From Lunularia cruciata (lineage: Eukaryota > Streptophyta > Marchantiopsida > Lunulariales > Lunulariaceae): a stretch of 64,000 nt of DNA. The notes below the pieces were generated by a model that saw nothing but the letters and a program-made list of their open reading frames with translations, did not search any database and was not told the DNA's origin. Location: assembly GCA_948567375.1 (NCBI GenBank), contig OX419760.1, positions 3,100,001 to 3,164,000 on the forward strand. The letters are read 5' to 3'. Both the position numbers and the translations under genes were made by a program. Shown here in pieces: positions 11,630 to 21,439 of this stretch. Within the stretch, counting starts at the first letter, position 1. The number at the start of each line of letters is the position of its first letter.

Positions 11630-11735
11630 CAACAAAGCTATGCATCAACTCTTTACATGGGATAGAGTGAAATGATACACAAGAATCTATCACCTAAGAT
11701 TCTAGGGACACTCCACATAGCAAACAAGTGCATCC
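11630..11735 (-). pseudogene. Ty1/copia protease motif, degenerate
   Basis: Minus-strand reading gives VIDSCVSFHSIPCKELMH. The Ty1/copia protease motif is [IV]DSGA[ST]xH, so the aspartate and serine remain while glycine and alanine are replaced. It sits between the gag knuckle and the integrase as expected. Confidence 0.65.
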
Positions 11736-11757
11736 TCTTTTTTTGTTGTTATGTTCA

Positions 11758-12594
11758 CTAAGTTCTCCTATTTATTTGGAATCTCACATTGATACCTAAA
11801 GTGACCAGGCTTATTGTAATTCTAGCACATAATTTCTTGGCGTACTTCCTTATGGCTTGTTGACTCACTTCTCTTCCTTGATTTTGATCTACCATTTCTT
11901 GGACTTTGACCTCATTGAGTTCTTCTACCTCTACTCTTAACAAATAACACCACACTTGAAAATTTTGAAGAATATTTTCTACAAATGTCTTCATTCAGAA
12001 TCAAGTCTCATATACTTTCAAACTTGAGATCATTGGATCTTGAAGAACTATTCACTGTTATGACTATTACTCCCCAACTATCAAGTAGTGGTGATAATAG
12101 TAGCAATGCTTGAACTACATCATCAAAGTTGATCTTCATAGATTCTAACCTTGAAATGATTGAGTTTAAATCATTCATATGGTTTTGAATTAGTGCCTCT
12201 TCTTTCATCCTTGTATTCACCAATTGGCAAATCAAGAATACCTTGTTTTAGAGTGAAGGTTTTTCATACATATTTGACAATACCTCAATAAACATGTGAG
12301 TGGTCTTCTTGAGGAAAATATTATGCACAACATTTCTTGCCAATGTCAATCCAACCACATCCAAGGCTTGTAGATCTAGAATCTCACACTAAGCTCTTTT
12401 TGGCTTTTTTGCCTCAAGAGGTAAGTGTACCTTCTTTTGATGCAGATAGTCTTCAATCTGTATCTTCCAAAATCCTTGCCATTGAACTTGTCAATTTTTA
12501 CTTTACCATCTTCTACCATTGTTTCATTCTCTCTCCAAAAAACTAATGCTCTTATACTAGTTGATGGGAGAAAAAACTCAAATTGGGAGAGCAA
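11758..12594 (-). pseudogene. Ty1/copia gag with degenerate zinc knuckle
   Basis: Three minus frames line up as one gag. 12,540-12,376 holds the N-terminal part (KIDKFNGKDFGRYRL). 12,235-12,008 holds the central part (MNDLNSIISRLESMKINFDD followed by a leucine-rich segment). 11,994-11,758 is basic with the knuckle. At about 11,795-11,840 the knuckle reads C-stop-N-Y-N-K-P-G-H-F-R-Y-Q-C, i.e. CX2CX4HX4C with one cysteine changed to tyrosine and a stop. It is the capsid/nucleocapsid precursor of the copia element and is not translatable. Confidence 0.8.
12548..12559 (-). other. Degenerate primer-binding site of the Ty1/copia remnant
   Basis: The minus strand reads TAGTATAAGAGC, two mismatches from the plant iMet-tRNA primer site TGGTATCAGAGC, immediately upstream of the gag frame. 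A CATCA ending at 12,562 would then be the 3' end of the 5' LTR. The LTR's other boundary is not clear. Confidence 0.55.
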
Positions 12595-13218
12595 TTGGTA
12601 TATAAATTTAGCTATTCTATGGAGAAAAAATCATCCATCAATCTGGTCAAGAATAGCATGCATAAGAATTATGCCAATATTATATTGTGTGGCAAATATT
12701 TACCTCTCTCCATAGTTGTAGAAGATTTTTTTTTATTCAAGAATTATCAAAAGTCATACCTAATTGTTGATTTTACAAATACATATATACTTGCACTTAG
12801 AGTCATCTTGTTCTAGAATACATGGTTCTAATTGATCTCATATCTAAACCCAAGATTGTTTAGTACCAATTCATACATGTCACCACACATCCACAGGTGG
12901 GATCCATTTGCATAGGTTCCATGCTCGTAGGTCCCACAACCATGCCTATAAGAGCCATTCTAGCAGGTCTCATAGCCATCTTGTAGGTCCCATGGCTATA
13001 GCTCTTGTAGCCATGCTTGCAATCACGCTATCCATAGCTCCCATATGACACATTTATCCCAAAATTTAGGTAGATGTAACTTATTTCCTAGAGTTTTGTC
13101 CATGATCCTGGTGTCTATGGAAAGCCCTTGAGAAGATGCTTCCAATAAGATAAGGCATGCCTCATTTTCATATGTATTCATAGAGATATGGGTTCCAATA
13201 TAAATTGTCTTTGTGTTT
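12563..13218. other. Unassigned spacer, probably copia LTR remnant
   Basis: No gene is seen. The part next to the primer-binding site should be the copia 5' LTR, but only one LTR is present and its start cannot be fixed. Around 13,100-13,200 there is weak similarity to 2,430-2,520 (GCTTCCAA and GCATGC segments), too little to name. A short purine/pyrimidine-rich stretch near 12,880-13,020 repeats the word for 'TAGGTCCCA' several times. Confidence 0.4.
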
Positions 13219-13567
13219 TGTAACACCCATTTGTCCATGTGTGATATTGTGATATTTAGTTTGGTATTACAAGTATTTGAGAGATATTATTTATATAGAG
13301 ATAAAGGATGGTTGTATATAAGTCATGATAAGCTAGAGTTAGTCATAGTTAAGATAGAGAGGACCTTACTTGAGGAGGTACTCATCATCCTTTCATTTGC
13401 AACTATCTCTCTTTCATTGAGTTCACTAGTGAGCAATGTCTTGAGTCTTTGAGTGTTAGCCTTGGAGGAGTATGATGGAGTTGGGGTTCCTTGCTTTCTT
13501 AGTCCATGGTGTGCTACCATAATAGCCAATAGAGATTCATCCTAAGTGAGAGACAGGCCAGCTCACA
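13219..13567 (+). repeat. 5' LTR of element C, internally deleted
   Basis: It shares its start (TGTAACACCC), middle (GGACCTTACTT) and end (AGACAGGCCAGCTCACA) with the right LTR, but lacks about 340 bp present there between the ACCTTACTT and GAGGAGGTACTC words (19,383-19,724). The shared parts are very similar, differing mainly by single bases. Confidence 0.9.
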
Positions 13568-13570
13568 TTT

Positions 13571-13588
13571 TTGGTTCCATTACCGGGA
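13571..13588 (+). other. Primer-binding site of element C (tRNA-Asp-like)
   Basis: Three bases after the LTR the sequence reads TTGGTTCCATTACCGGGA. Plant Athila/Tat elements typically use TGGCGCCGTTGCCGGGGA, complementary to tRNA-Asp; this differs mostly by C-to-T and G-to-A changes, as expected from decay of methylated cytosines. Confidence 0.6.
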
Positions 13589-14571
13589 CCTCTCTAGAAG
13601 GCTAGATAATGTTCCGCGTTGAATTCTATATTAGACAGAAGGAGGCTATGAGAGCACACTTGGAGAGAACTTTAGGGCAGGAGAGGGCTGAACTTATGTT
13701 AGAGAATTTGGACCCATTTCTATACCCTGTAGTTCATTATGATGTCTTTGATGTGATTTTGTACATCTTGTACACTTGAGAGGATTTGGAGAGATTGTGT
13801 GAGTTGGATTGTAGATTTTGGAGATTAAGGTGATTTTGGGCAAAATCTCAAGTTTGGGATCTGGACTTGAAATTTCTACATATGATAGTTTGGGTTATCT
13901 TTCAGTTAGCACACTTAAAATTATTGTGAGATCTGCTATACTCACTGGGCTACAATTTTTTGAAAGTTGATAGGGTAAACTGCTCCCGCAATTGCATGCT
14001 CTCTGGAAAATTTTACAGAGTCTACAATTTCTTCAATTTCAGTGGTTTGTAATGACACTTTTTGAGAAAATTATGTGCATTATATCCTATCCGTTGACAC
14101 AAAACTTAGACACAGATCATTCTTGAGTAGAGAGTTATAAGTTTCTACATTGAGGGGGGTGCTTTTTAGACCAAATCTGAAATATGTGTGTTGAATAGAA
14201 AGATGCCTAGGATAAATGGCTCAATGAAAAGATCTGAAATTTTTGCAAGAAGGGATGCCCTGAAGTTGTGATCAAGTGCGCAAAATTTTAGAGGACTATG
14301 AGATACCAATTGTGAGATTTGACTGACATTGGAGGAAGGGTCAATTCTGTAGAGTTTAGGTTTCATGCATAAGGAGTGTGAGAGCAACAAAAAGCATGTT
14401 TGAATGTTTAGACTCATCTTGGGAACATGGAGGATCACCAAGAGTGGAAATTGAGGCTATGCAAGTTTTGCAAAGGGTTTGAGGTGATTATAGGGGTGGA
14501 TTTGAGGAGAAGAGAATTTAGAATAGAATTTGAAGAGTGTTGAGAGGATCTAAAAACCTACACCACTTGGA

Positions 14572-14898
14572 GGAAAGAGTGAGTCTAAATGCTTTTTATG
14601 TAGAGAGAAGGGATATAAGGCAAGTTCATATCCATTGACTTTTGAGAGAAAGAGATTGAGAGAAAGGAGAGGCTTACTTGACTTGTGTTTGTATGTTGGA
14701 CCTTCTTCACCAAGATTAGGAGAGAGAAGATCTAAGACCAAGGAGTTGTGTGAGGTTTGTGGAGTGGAAGGACTTCCAAAAGAACATGAGTGTAGTGGAG
14801 TAAAGGCACTTTTAGAGACTTTGGTGAAAGATCTTGGAGAGATTCTTAGTACAACTACAGAAATACTACCACCTTCATCAGCTAGTTCTCAAGATTAG
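14572..14898 (+). pseudogene. Upstream ORF of element C with degenerate zinc knuckle and a CxxC/HxC module
   Basis: The plus strand reads KCFLCREKGYKASSY near 14,590-14,635, which fits CX2CX4HX4C if the histidine and last cysteine have become tyrosine. One stop separates it from a frame-consistent segment at 14,635-14,898 that contains ELCEVCGVEGLPKEHEC, a second cysteine/histidine cluster. The segment ends in a serine-rich tail. This is placed before the main gag, which has its own knuckle at 15,978. It may be a fragment of a different gag captured in the leader, or a genuine upstream ORF; I cannot tell. Confidence 0.5.
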
Positions 14899-15138
14899 TG
14901 ATGGAGATAATCTTTCAACTTATGGATAAACTATCCATGAGAGTTAGATTAATATGCACTCTAGGATTTGATGTTGCTATAAAAATCTTAAAGCAACCTA
15001 AACCTTTTGTGTTCCCTAGAGTGGATTATTCTCAAATGGTGTTAGTCATGTATATAATCTATTAGTTACTAAGAGAGAGAGAAAAGAAAAGAAAAATAGA
15101 AAAAAAATTAGAGAAAAGAAAGATAGTGAAGGGTTAAG

Positions 15139-16130
15139 ATGAGAAAACTTTTGGTTTGCTTTGGCAAGGATGGAGAAGATGTGGAGGCCTTTGTGAGAGA
15201 CTTCAAGAGAGCTTGCATAGGAAACAATGAGTGGAGGAAGAATGAGTGGGCCTCATTATTACCAGATTTCTTTGAGGATGTAGCACTTACATTGTATGAG
15301 TCAGAATACCAAAAGAGAGAGAGGAGAGATGAGGAAGAAGAGTCTTGGGAGAGTTTTACTTCAGCACTCATTGAGAACTTTCTTCCAGATGAGAGTTATG
15401 AGAGATTTATGAGTGAGGTTACCTTTATCAAACAAGGAGATGGAGAGAAAATGAGAGTCTATGTGGAAAGAGTGGAAAAGTTAGAGTCCAGATTTTGTAT
15501 AGTGTTGAGGAAGGGTGAGGATGATGTGGAGAGTACAATGATTGGCATAAGGGTCATGCTCACCAAGAATTTTGTGGGAGGATTGAGGCTACAACTTAGA
15601 AGCAAGGTGAGATATGAGAAACCTTCTTCCAAGGTTGAAGCTATCAAGATTGCAATTTGTATGGAGGAGAGTTTGGAAGGAGAGGAGAGTGCTTTGGTGG
15701 TGAAGGAGGTTGTGCATCCTCCTCAAGATTACAGGTATGGTGGAACTTCTGATACGTTGGTGGCAAGGGTTGCACCACAAGTATGAGTTGCTCCAGTTCT
15801 TGCACCTCCACCAAAAGATTCAATTTAAACCATCACAGAACAACTTGCAGATCTCAAGATCAATATGGTCAACTATGGGAGTAGAGAGAGGATCAGAATA
15901 TGGGGAGAGGGCCTAGGAGTTATGGAAGTTATCCGTATAGAGGAGGCCAACCAACCAATAATTTCAATGAGGGAAATTGTTTTGGTTGTGGAGGAAGAGG
16001 TCACATCCAAAGGAATTGCCCAAATTCCACTGGAGGAAGAGGTTATGAAGGAGCCAATAGAGGAAAAGAGGGAGGTAGTGAACGCAAGTGGCTCCTTATC
16101 CAAACAAAGGTAAGGGAATAACATCCATAG
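15139..16130 (+). pseudogene. Element C gag
   Basis: The frame 15,139-15,786 (215 codons, MRKLLVCFGKDGEDVEAFVR) has the hydrophobic and charged pattern of a Ty3/gypsy capsid region, including DFKRACIGN, WESFTSALIENFLPDESYER and a RVEKLESRF segment. A stop at 15,784 and a frame change lead into 15,900-16,121, which carries the nucleocapsid with a glycine/arginine-rich linker. The protein would form the virus-like particle. It is among the better preserved parts of C but needs at least one stop and one frameshift to be read through. Confidence 0.8.
15978..16019 (+). pseudogene. Element C gag CCHC zinc knuckle, intact
   Basis: CFGCGGRGHIQRNC fits CX2CX4HX4C with every ligand present. It lies in a basic glycine-rich nucleocapsid tail. 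It marks the end of gag and its frame differs from that of the capsid ORF. Confidence 0.88.
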
Positions 16131-16554
16131 ATGTGGTTGAGAGCAAGTATGAGAAGGGAGAGTGCTCAAACTCCAAGGTTCTTAATTTGGAGCTTTTGGC
16201 ACAAGAGAAGAAGAGAGCTCGTTTTGTAGAAGATGTTCACTCTTCTCAAGGATTTACTCCAAGCAAGGATACTACTATGTCTACTAGGAGCACTTGCACC
16301 TCAACACCATCAACAACAAAGACTCCAAGGAAGAAGTTGAGGATGGAGGATTTCTTGATTTCAAAGCAACAATAGAACTACAATGTGTTGGAGGATGTTT
16401 GTAGTCACAAGGCTAACATTACAGTGGGCCAATTGATTGCTTTGAACCCTACCTTGAGAAAGGAGCTTACATGTGGTTTGAATTCTACAAGGAGCAAGAG
16501 GAAGAAGAAAGAAAAAGCTCCAGTATCAATGGGGGTGGTGGATGCCAAGCCAAC

Positions 16555-17203
16555 ACCATAGGAGGCTTGTGAATATGCCTCCAAGATTGATGTGAGTGTG
16601 AATGGTCACAACATCAAGGATACACTTGTTGATGGAGGATCAGCAGTGAATGCCATGTTAGAAAGGTTGATGAAGAAGTTGGGTATTATACCCTCAAGAC
16701 CGTCAACATTTATGGTGAGCATGGCAAACAAGCAACAAGTTTGACCAATAGGGGTGATGGATAAGGTGGTAGTTTCAGTTATGGGAGTTCAAAATCTAAT
16801 GACTTTCCAAGTCTTGAAGGATTCAAGCTCTGACTTACTTCTTGGAAGGCTATGGTTGAGAGTAGCACGCACAATAGATAGATTGCACAAAGGGTACTTG
16901 AGGATTGGGCCATCAAACCATAAAGTCACAATTCTTGTGACTAACACCACAAACACTTCACATTTAGATACACCATCTTTTGATTATTGGGAATCAAATT
17001 CTGAAGAAGGAGCTTCAGGTGTGTACACAAGCATGAAGGAGGAGACTTCCATAGAGGAGGATGAATCTGGATCTGATTCAAATGTATATCCCTCGTGTGC
17101 TGTGGATTTTTCACCTAAGCCAAACATTTTGAAGGACCCAAATAAATCACCATTGACACTTGAGGAGGTAGAGAGAAGGCTAGCTACCCTCAAGTATGGT
17201 TAG
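16555..17203 (+). pseudogene. Element C aspartic protease and linker to RT
   Basis: The sequence IKDTLVDGGSAVNAMLERLM includes the protease active-site motif with aspartate codon at 16,631. It is followed, after one stop near 16,742, by a 149-codon frame (16,754-17,203) with SSSDLLLGRLWLRVARTIDR, the second conserved part of retropepsin-like proteases (LLG-R), then an acidic linker to RT. The protease cleaves the polyprotein. The catalytic aspartate is intact but the stop breaks the frame. Confidence 0.78.
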
Positions 17204-17204
17204 C

Positions 17205-19029
17205 TACCCCCAAATGTTACCAAGGAGGAGAAGGTGAGATTTGAGGAGATTTTCCGCAAGTTCATCCATGTATTTGCTTTCAATTACAAGGATTTGAAGG
17301 AATTCACCTTGGAGGAGCACAAGATAGAGGTGGAGTCACATGCAAGACCAATCCACCAAAAGCACATTGCATTAGCCCACCAATATCTTTGGTTGTGAAG
17401 GAGGAGATTGATAAGCTCAAGGAGGCTGGATTTATTTTTGAGGTGGAGAATTCTGAATGGGTGTCTCCAATTGTCATTATGAAGAAAAAAAATGGCAAGC
17501 TTCGTGTATGTGTGGATTATAAGAAGCTCAATGTTGTTACAAAGAAGGACGTCTACCCATTGCCATTCATTGATGAGATCTTGGAGGAGGTTGCAGGTCA
17601 TGAGATGTACAATTTTGGAGATGGTTATAGTGGATATAACCAAATCAAGATTGCACCTAAGCATCAAAAACTCACCACATTCACCACCCATTGGGGAACT
17701 TATGCTTTCAAGGTCATGCCTTTTGGGCTTTGCAATACTCTAGCCACATTCCAATGGTTCATGAACAAGTTATTTGAACCTTTCATTGGGAAATTTGTGA
17801 GAGACTTCATTGATGACTTTTGTGTCTATGGGAGCAAGGAGGAGCACTTTGAGCATCTAATCAAGGTCTTGCAACACTTGGATGAGGCAAATGCATCACT
17901 CAACCTAGAGAAGTGCATTTTTGGATGTGAAGAAGGTCTACTTTTGGGGCACATCATCTCCAAGGATGGAATAGCTGTTGATCTTGAGAAGGTGAGAAAC
18001 ATCTTAGACCTTCCATTCCCTTCAAGCTTGACAAAGTTACGCCAATTCTTGGGGATGGTTGGATACTATAGGAGGTTCATCTTCTCATTTTCCAACAAGG
18101 CTTATGCATTAACCATCTACATGAAGAAGGGTGTAGATTACATAGTGATTTCGGAGGACAAGGAAGCTCTTAAAGCTTTTGAGGAGCTCAAGCAATCCCT
18201 TGTTGTAGCTCAAATTCTTGCTCAACTTGATTGGAGTAAGCCTTTCATCCTCTACACTGATGCTTCTAATATAGCTATAGGATGCACTCTTAGTCAATTA
18301 GACCAAGATGTGCATGATCATCCAATAGTTTGTAGTAGGCAGATGGTTTCAGCAGAAAAGAACTACTCTGTCACAAAGAGAGAAGGGTTGGAAGTGATCT
18401 TTGGTCTCAAGAAGTTTAGACACTACTTGATTGGAGAGAAAACCACCATTGTCATGGATCAAAAGGCTTTGAAGTACATCTTCAACAAACCTAATGTTGA
18501 AGGGAGAATAGCAAGGTGGATGATACTCTTGTCTGAGTATGACTACACCATTGAGGATAGGCCAAGAAAGAAACATGCAAATGTTGATTTGTTATCTAGA
18601 GCCTATGATCATGATGGAGATGAGCCAGTGAATGATTCTTTCCCGGGTGAGGAGCTCATGACAATCTCAATCACTCAAGAGGTTCCAATGGAGTACAACA
18701 AGATTGTGGATTTTGTGACAAGAAGAAACTATCCAAAAGGGATGCATGCTAGGGAGAGGAAGGCCCTTGCAGCAAGATCTAGACCTTACACAATGGTGGA
18801 GGATATTCTTTTTCACCAAGGAGCATATGTTTTACTTCAAAGAGCAGTGGGTAAGGAAGAGTCTACCTTACTTATAAAGAAGTTTCATGAAGGTTTAGTA
18901 TGTGGAGGATACTTTGCAAGAAAGGTGACTACTTTCAAGATTCTAGATGCAAGTTACCATTGGAGAGGGATTTTCAAGGATTGTCTTGATTATTGCAAAA
19001 CTTGTCATGTTTTGTCAAGCTTTTGGTAG
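17205..19029 (+). CDS. Element C reverse transcriptase-RNase H-integrase zinc finger frame
   Basis: A 546-codon open frame runs 17,389-19,029; the first RT residues (EEHKIEVESHARPIHQKH) lie upstream in another frame after a shift near 17,385. RT motifs in order are NGKLRVCVDYKKLN, DGYSGYNQIKIAPK, FGLCNTLATFQ and the catalytic FIDDF at 17,806-17,820. RNase H follows (YTDASNIAIG at about 18,253, then VMDQKALKYI). The frame ends in an integrase HHCC-type region (KKFHEGLVCGG, then CLDYCKTCHVL), with one histidine replaced by glycine. The catalytic integrase core is absent. This is the longest open frame in the window, but the element cannot integrate by itself. Confidence 0.88.
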
Positions 19030-19180
19030 AGAGTGCAAAAGAAGTTTTTGCCTAAGTACTTTGGACCTTTCATAGTGGAGAAGGTGTGGAGCAATTACAC
19101 CTATGATCTCAAGGAGTTGGGAGGAAGACACTTTGATAAGATTAACCATGATAAATTGAAGATGTATCATAGAAGGTAGT
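19030..19180 (+). pseudogene. Element C integrase C-terminal remnant after a core deletion
   Basis: Directly after the stop at 19,027, the plus strand reads RVQKKFLPKYFGPFIVEKVW and ends with KINHDKLKMYHRR, the integrase C-terminal (GPF/Y) module. Between the zinc region and this module a normal integrase has about 200-300 residues including the D,D35E core. Here they adjoin within a dozen bases, so the core was deleted. Confidence 0.78.
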
Positions 19181-19213
19181 GAGATCTTCACTTTGAGGAC
19201 AAAGTGAAAACTT

Positions 19214-19227
19214 AGTCCGGGGGTAAA
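19214..19227 (+). other. Polypurine tract of element C
   Basis: The sequence GTCCGGGGGTAAA sits just ahead of the right LTR at 19,228. It would prime plus-strand synthesis. A 7-bp inverted repeat (CACTTTG / CAAAGTG, at about 19,189-19,206) lies just upstream. Confidence 0.6.
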
Positions 19228-19918
19228 TGTAACACCCATTTGTGCATGTATGTGGTATTGTGATATTTAGCTTGGCATTACAAGTACTTGAGAGATATTA
19301 TTTATATAAAGATAAAGGATGGTTCTACATTAGTTATGATTAGCTAGAGTTAGTCATAGCTAAGATGAAGGGGACCTTACTTTAGAGGAAGTGGAAAAGA
19401 TGAGCACCACTATTTTGGATTCTAGTGTGTTGACTTGGTATTATTCCTAGGTGTTTGGCTTTGAGGAAAGAGTTGAGAACTCTTGGGTCCGCAAGCCTTT
19501 TTGTGTTGGATTCTCTTATAGGCCAAGGATAGCCCATGTGAAGGAATCCTTGACTTAGTGGTTGGATCAAGATAAGATCACATGCTAGTGGAATATGCCC
19601 ATGTGAATGGATATTCCTTTCTACTTTTTGACTTTACTTGAGTTTTAGTCTAGTAACTTGAGTTACTATGGTAATTAGTAACTTTGGGACATAACTATTT
19701 CACAAGTGTATAAACAAGAGGTGAGGAGGTACTCATCATCCTTTCATTTGCAACTATCTCTCTTTCATTGAGTTCTCTAGTGAGCAATGTCTTGAGTCTT
19801 GGAGTGTTAGCCTTGGAGGAGTATGATGGAGTTGAGGTTCCTTGCTTTCTTAGTCCATGGTGCGCTACCATAATAGCCAATAGAGGTTCATCTTGAGTGA
19901 GAGACAGGCCAGCTCACA
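19228..19918 (+). repeat. 3' LTR of element C
   Basis: The 691-bp block starts TGTAACACCCATTTGTGC and ends CAGCTCACA. It includes the roughly 340 bp that the left LTR lacks. A TATTATTTATATAAAG stretch near 19,297 is a plausible TATA region for the element promoter, and is also present in the left LTR. Confidence 0.9.
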
Positions 19919-21430
19919 ATTCATTCCCATAAATAGGATCCCATAATATAAAGATTTATCCCTTACTGACACCTTTGCACTCTCATAAAGATCTATCCCA
20001 TATTGACTCTTCAATGTTCCTATAATGCATTTCATAGTGCATTCTTATAATTAATTTGACTCCACACTTAACAAAAACCTTCTCCACTTGGGTCTAACTC
20101 ACTTTGAGATCTCCAAAAGTTGCTCCAACTCAAGCTACCCTCTAAAACTCTCCTTGATTTGGGAACTCAAAATAGTCACACCCAAATCTAGCCATGTCAA
20201 CTCTAATAGGCCTTTGTTATCTTTATTGCCACTTTGAGACCTCCATAACATTCTCCAATTCAAGCCAACTTCCAAAACTATCCCTACATTGGGTATTTAA
20301 AAGAGTTATACTCCCAAATCTAGCCACACTAACTCTAGTAGACCTCTATTTTCTTTGTTGCCACTTTGAGACCTCCAAAACCTTCTCCAACTTGGGCCTA
20401 ACTTACTTTGGGACCTTCAAAAGTCTGACCAACTCAAGCTGATCTCCAAAACTCTCCCCAATTTGGAAATTTAGAAGAGTGGCACCTCCAAATCTACCCA
20501 TCCCAACATTGGTAGACCTCGATTATTTCCTGTAGATTTCTACTACATTTTGACCTCCAAATCCTCCACCAAACGAAACTAATTCCTCCAATTGGATGGA
20601 TGTGAACATCCAAATCCCTAATTTGAGGAGATGTGTTCCAAATCCAATCCCAATTTTGCACTTGGGCCTAATTTGCAACACCCAACCTTCGATTTCACTT
20701 CCCATACTAAAATTGGCTCCTTGGTCTAGGAAATTAGGCAACTAATTTTGTTATTTTGGGAATTTTGGTTGTGCTTTTGCACTTATCCAACAATTGTCAA
20801 ATCTATAATAAAATTCAACAATGCTTCCATACATGTTCATTCTCAAAAAAATCAAAGACCATGATTAAAAATACCCAAAAATCTGCCAAGCTTGGAGATA
20901 CCACCAATGCCCATTCTCCTACATCAAATTCCCTCCCTTCCTCACTCCCCCTCTTCCTTCTCCCTCACTTCTTCTATGTAACCAATCAATTACAAATCAA
21001 ATTAGGTCTTAAATTTGAACATTCACTATGCATTGCCAATTGGCCTTGATCATATCCTCAAGCCACACCTCCTCTAACTAATAGAATCAAGCTGACACTT
21101 GTCAGCCTTTGTCCACTATACCCAAGAGCTTTAAGGCTTAACTTAGAAGAAATGAGCTCTTTTGAGCTACACGTTGAGGTATACCTCTTCTAGAATGGCT
21201 AGGAATCTAGCACAAATGATGCATCTAATAGCTCGTCCAACAATGCAAATGGTAGCTACAACATTGCAAACCAATACCATATTTAACAACCCCTAAGTAG
21301 TCTTCAAGGAACTCTTGATAACACAATGACTGCCAAAACTATCACTTGACATCCAAGCAAACTAGCTTTGATGTTGAAAATGTCATGACAATGAGAACAA
21401 CTCCCTCACCTTGCAAGAGTAAACATCTGA
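19919..21430. repeat. Decayed LTR-like repeat of the element-D type
   Basis: This AT- and CT-rich non-coding stretch shares words in order with 39,131-41,215 (AAGCTTGGAGATACCACCAA) and with 29,690-30,130 (CAAGCCACACCT, then AAGAAATGAGCTCTTTTGAG-like and CCAAGCAAACTAGCTTT). Local CTCCAAAAC/TTTGAGACCTCC words repeat several times at 20,090-20,470. The likeliest explanation is an old, solo, highly diverged LTR. Its ends cannot be fixed. Confidence 0.55.
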
Positions 21431-21439
21431 ATACAAAGG

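Larger units (their letters stand above)
10622..12562 (-). mobile_element. Ty1/copia remnant (gag to integrase), cut by element A
   Basis: Minus-strand order is primer-binding site (12,548-12,559), gag, degenerate CCHC knuckle, protease, GAG-pre-integrase and integrase, the Ty1/copia order with integrase ahead of RT. It stops at the LTR of element A (10,621) in the middle of integrase, so A inserted here. RT and RNase H would lie beyond A, outside the window. Frames are broken throughout. Confidence 0.85.
13219..19918 (+). mobile_element. Ty3/gypsy retrotransposon C, both LTRs, integrase core missing
   Basis: It has a left LTR (349 bp), a tRNA-Asp-like primer-binding site, gag with an intact CCHC knuckle, protease, a long RT-RNase H frame, a polypurine tract and a right LTR (691 bp). 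LTRs start TGTAACACCCATTTGT and end CAGCTCACA. The domain order and the primer type resemble the plant Athila/Tat branch. No chromodomain is present. The 5-mers outside the LTRs (TGTTT and ATTCA) do not match, so there is no visible target duplication. It is the least decayed pol in the window. Confidence 0.92.

Noticed and set aside
15108-15371. Minus-strand frame opposite the gag of element C
   Set aside because: Shadow of gag; low-complexity serine/leucine composition and no motif.
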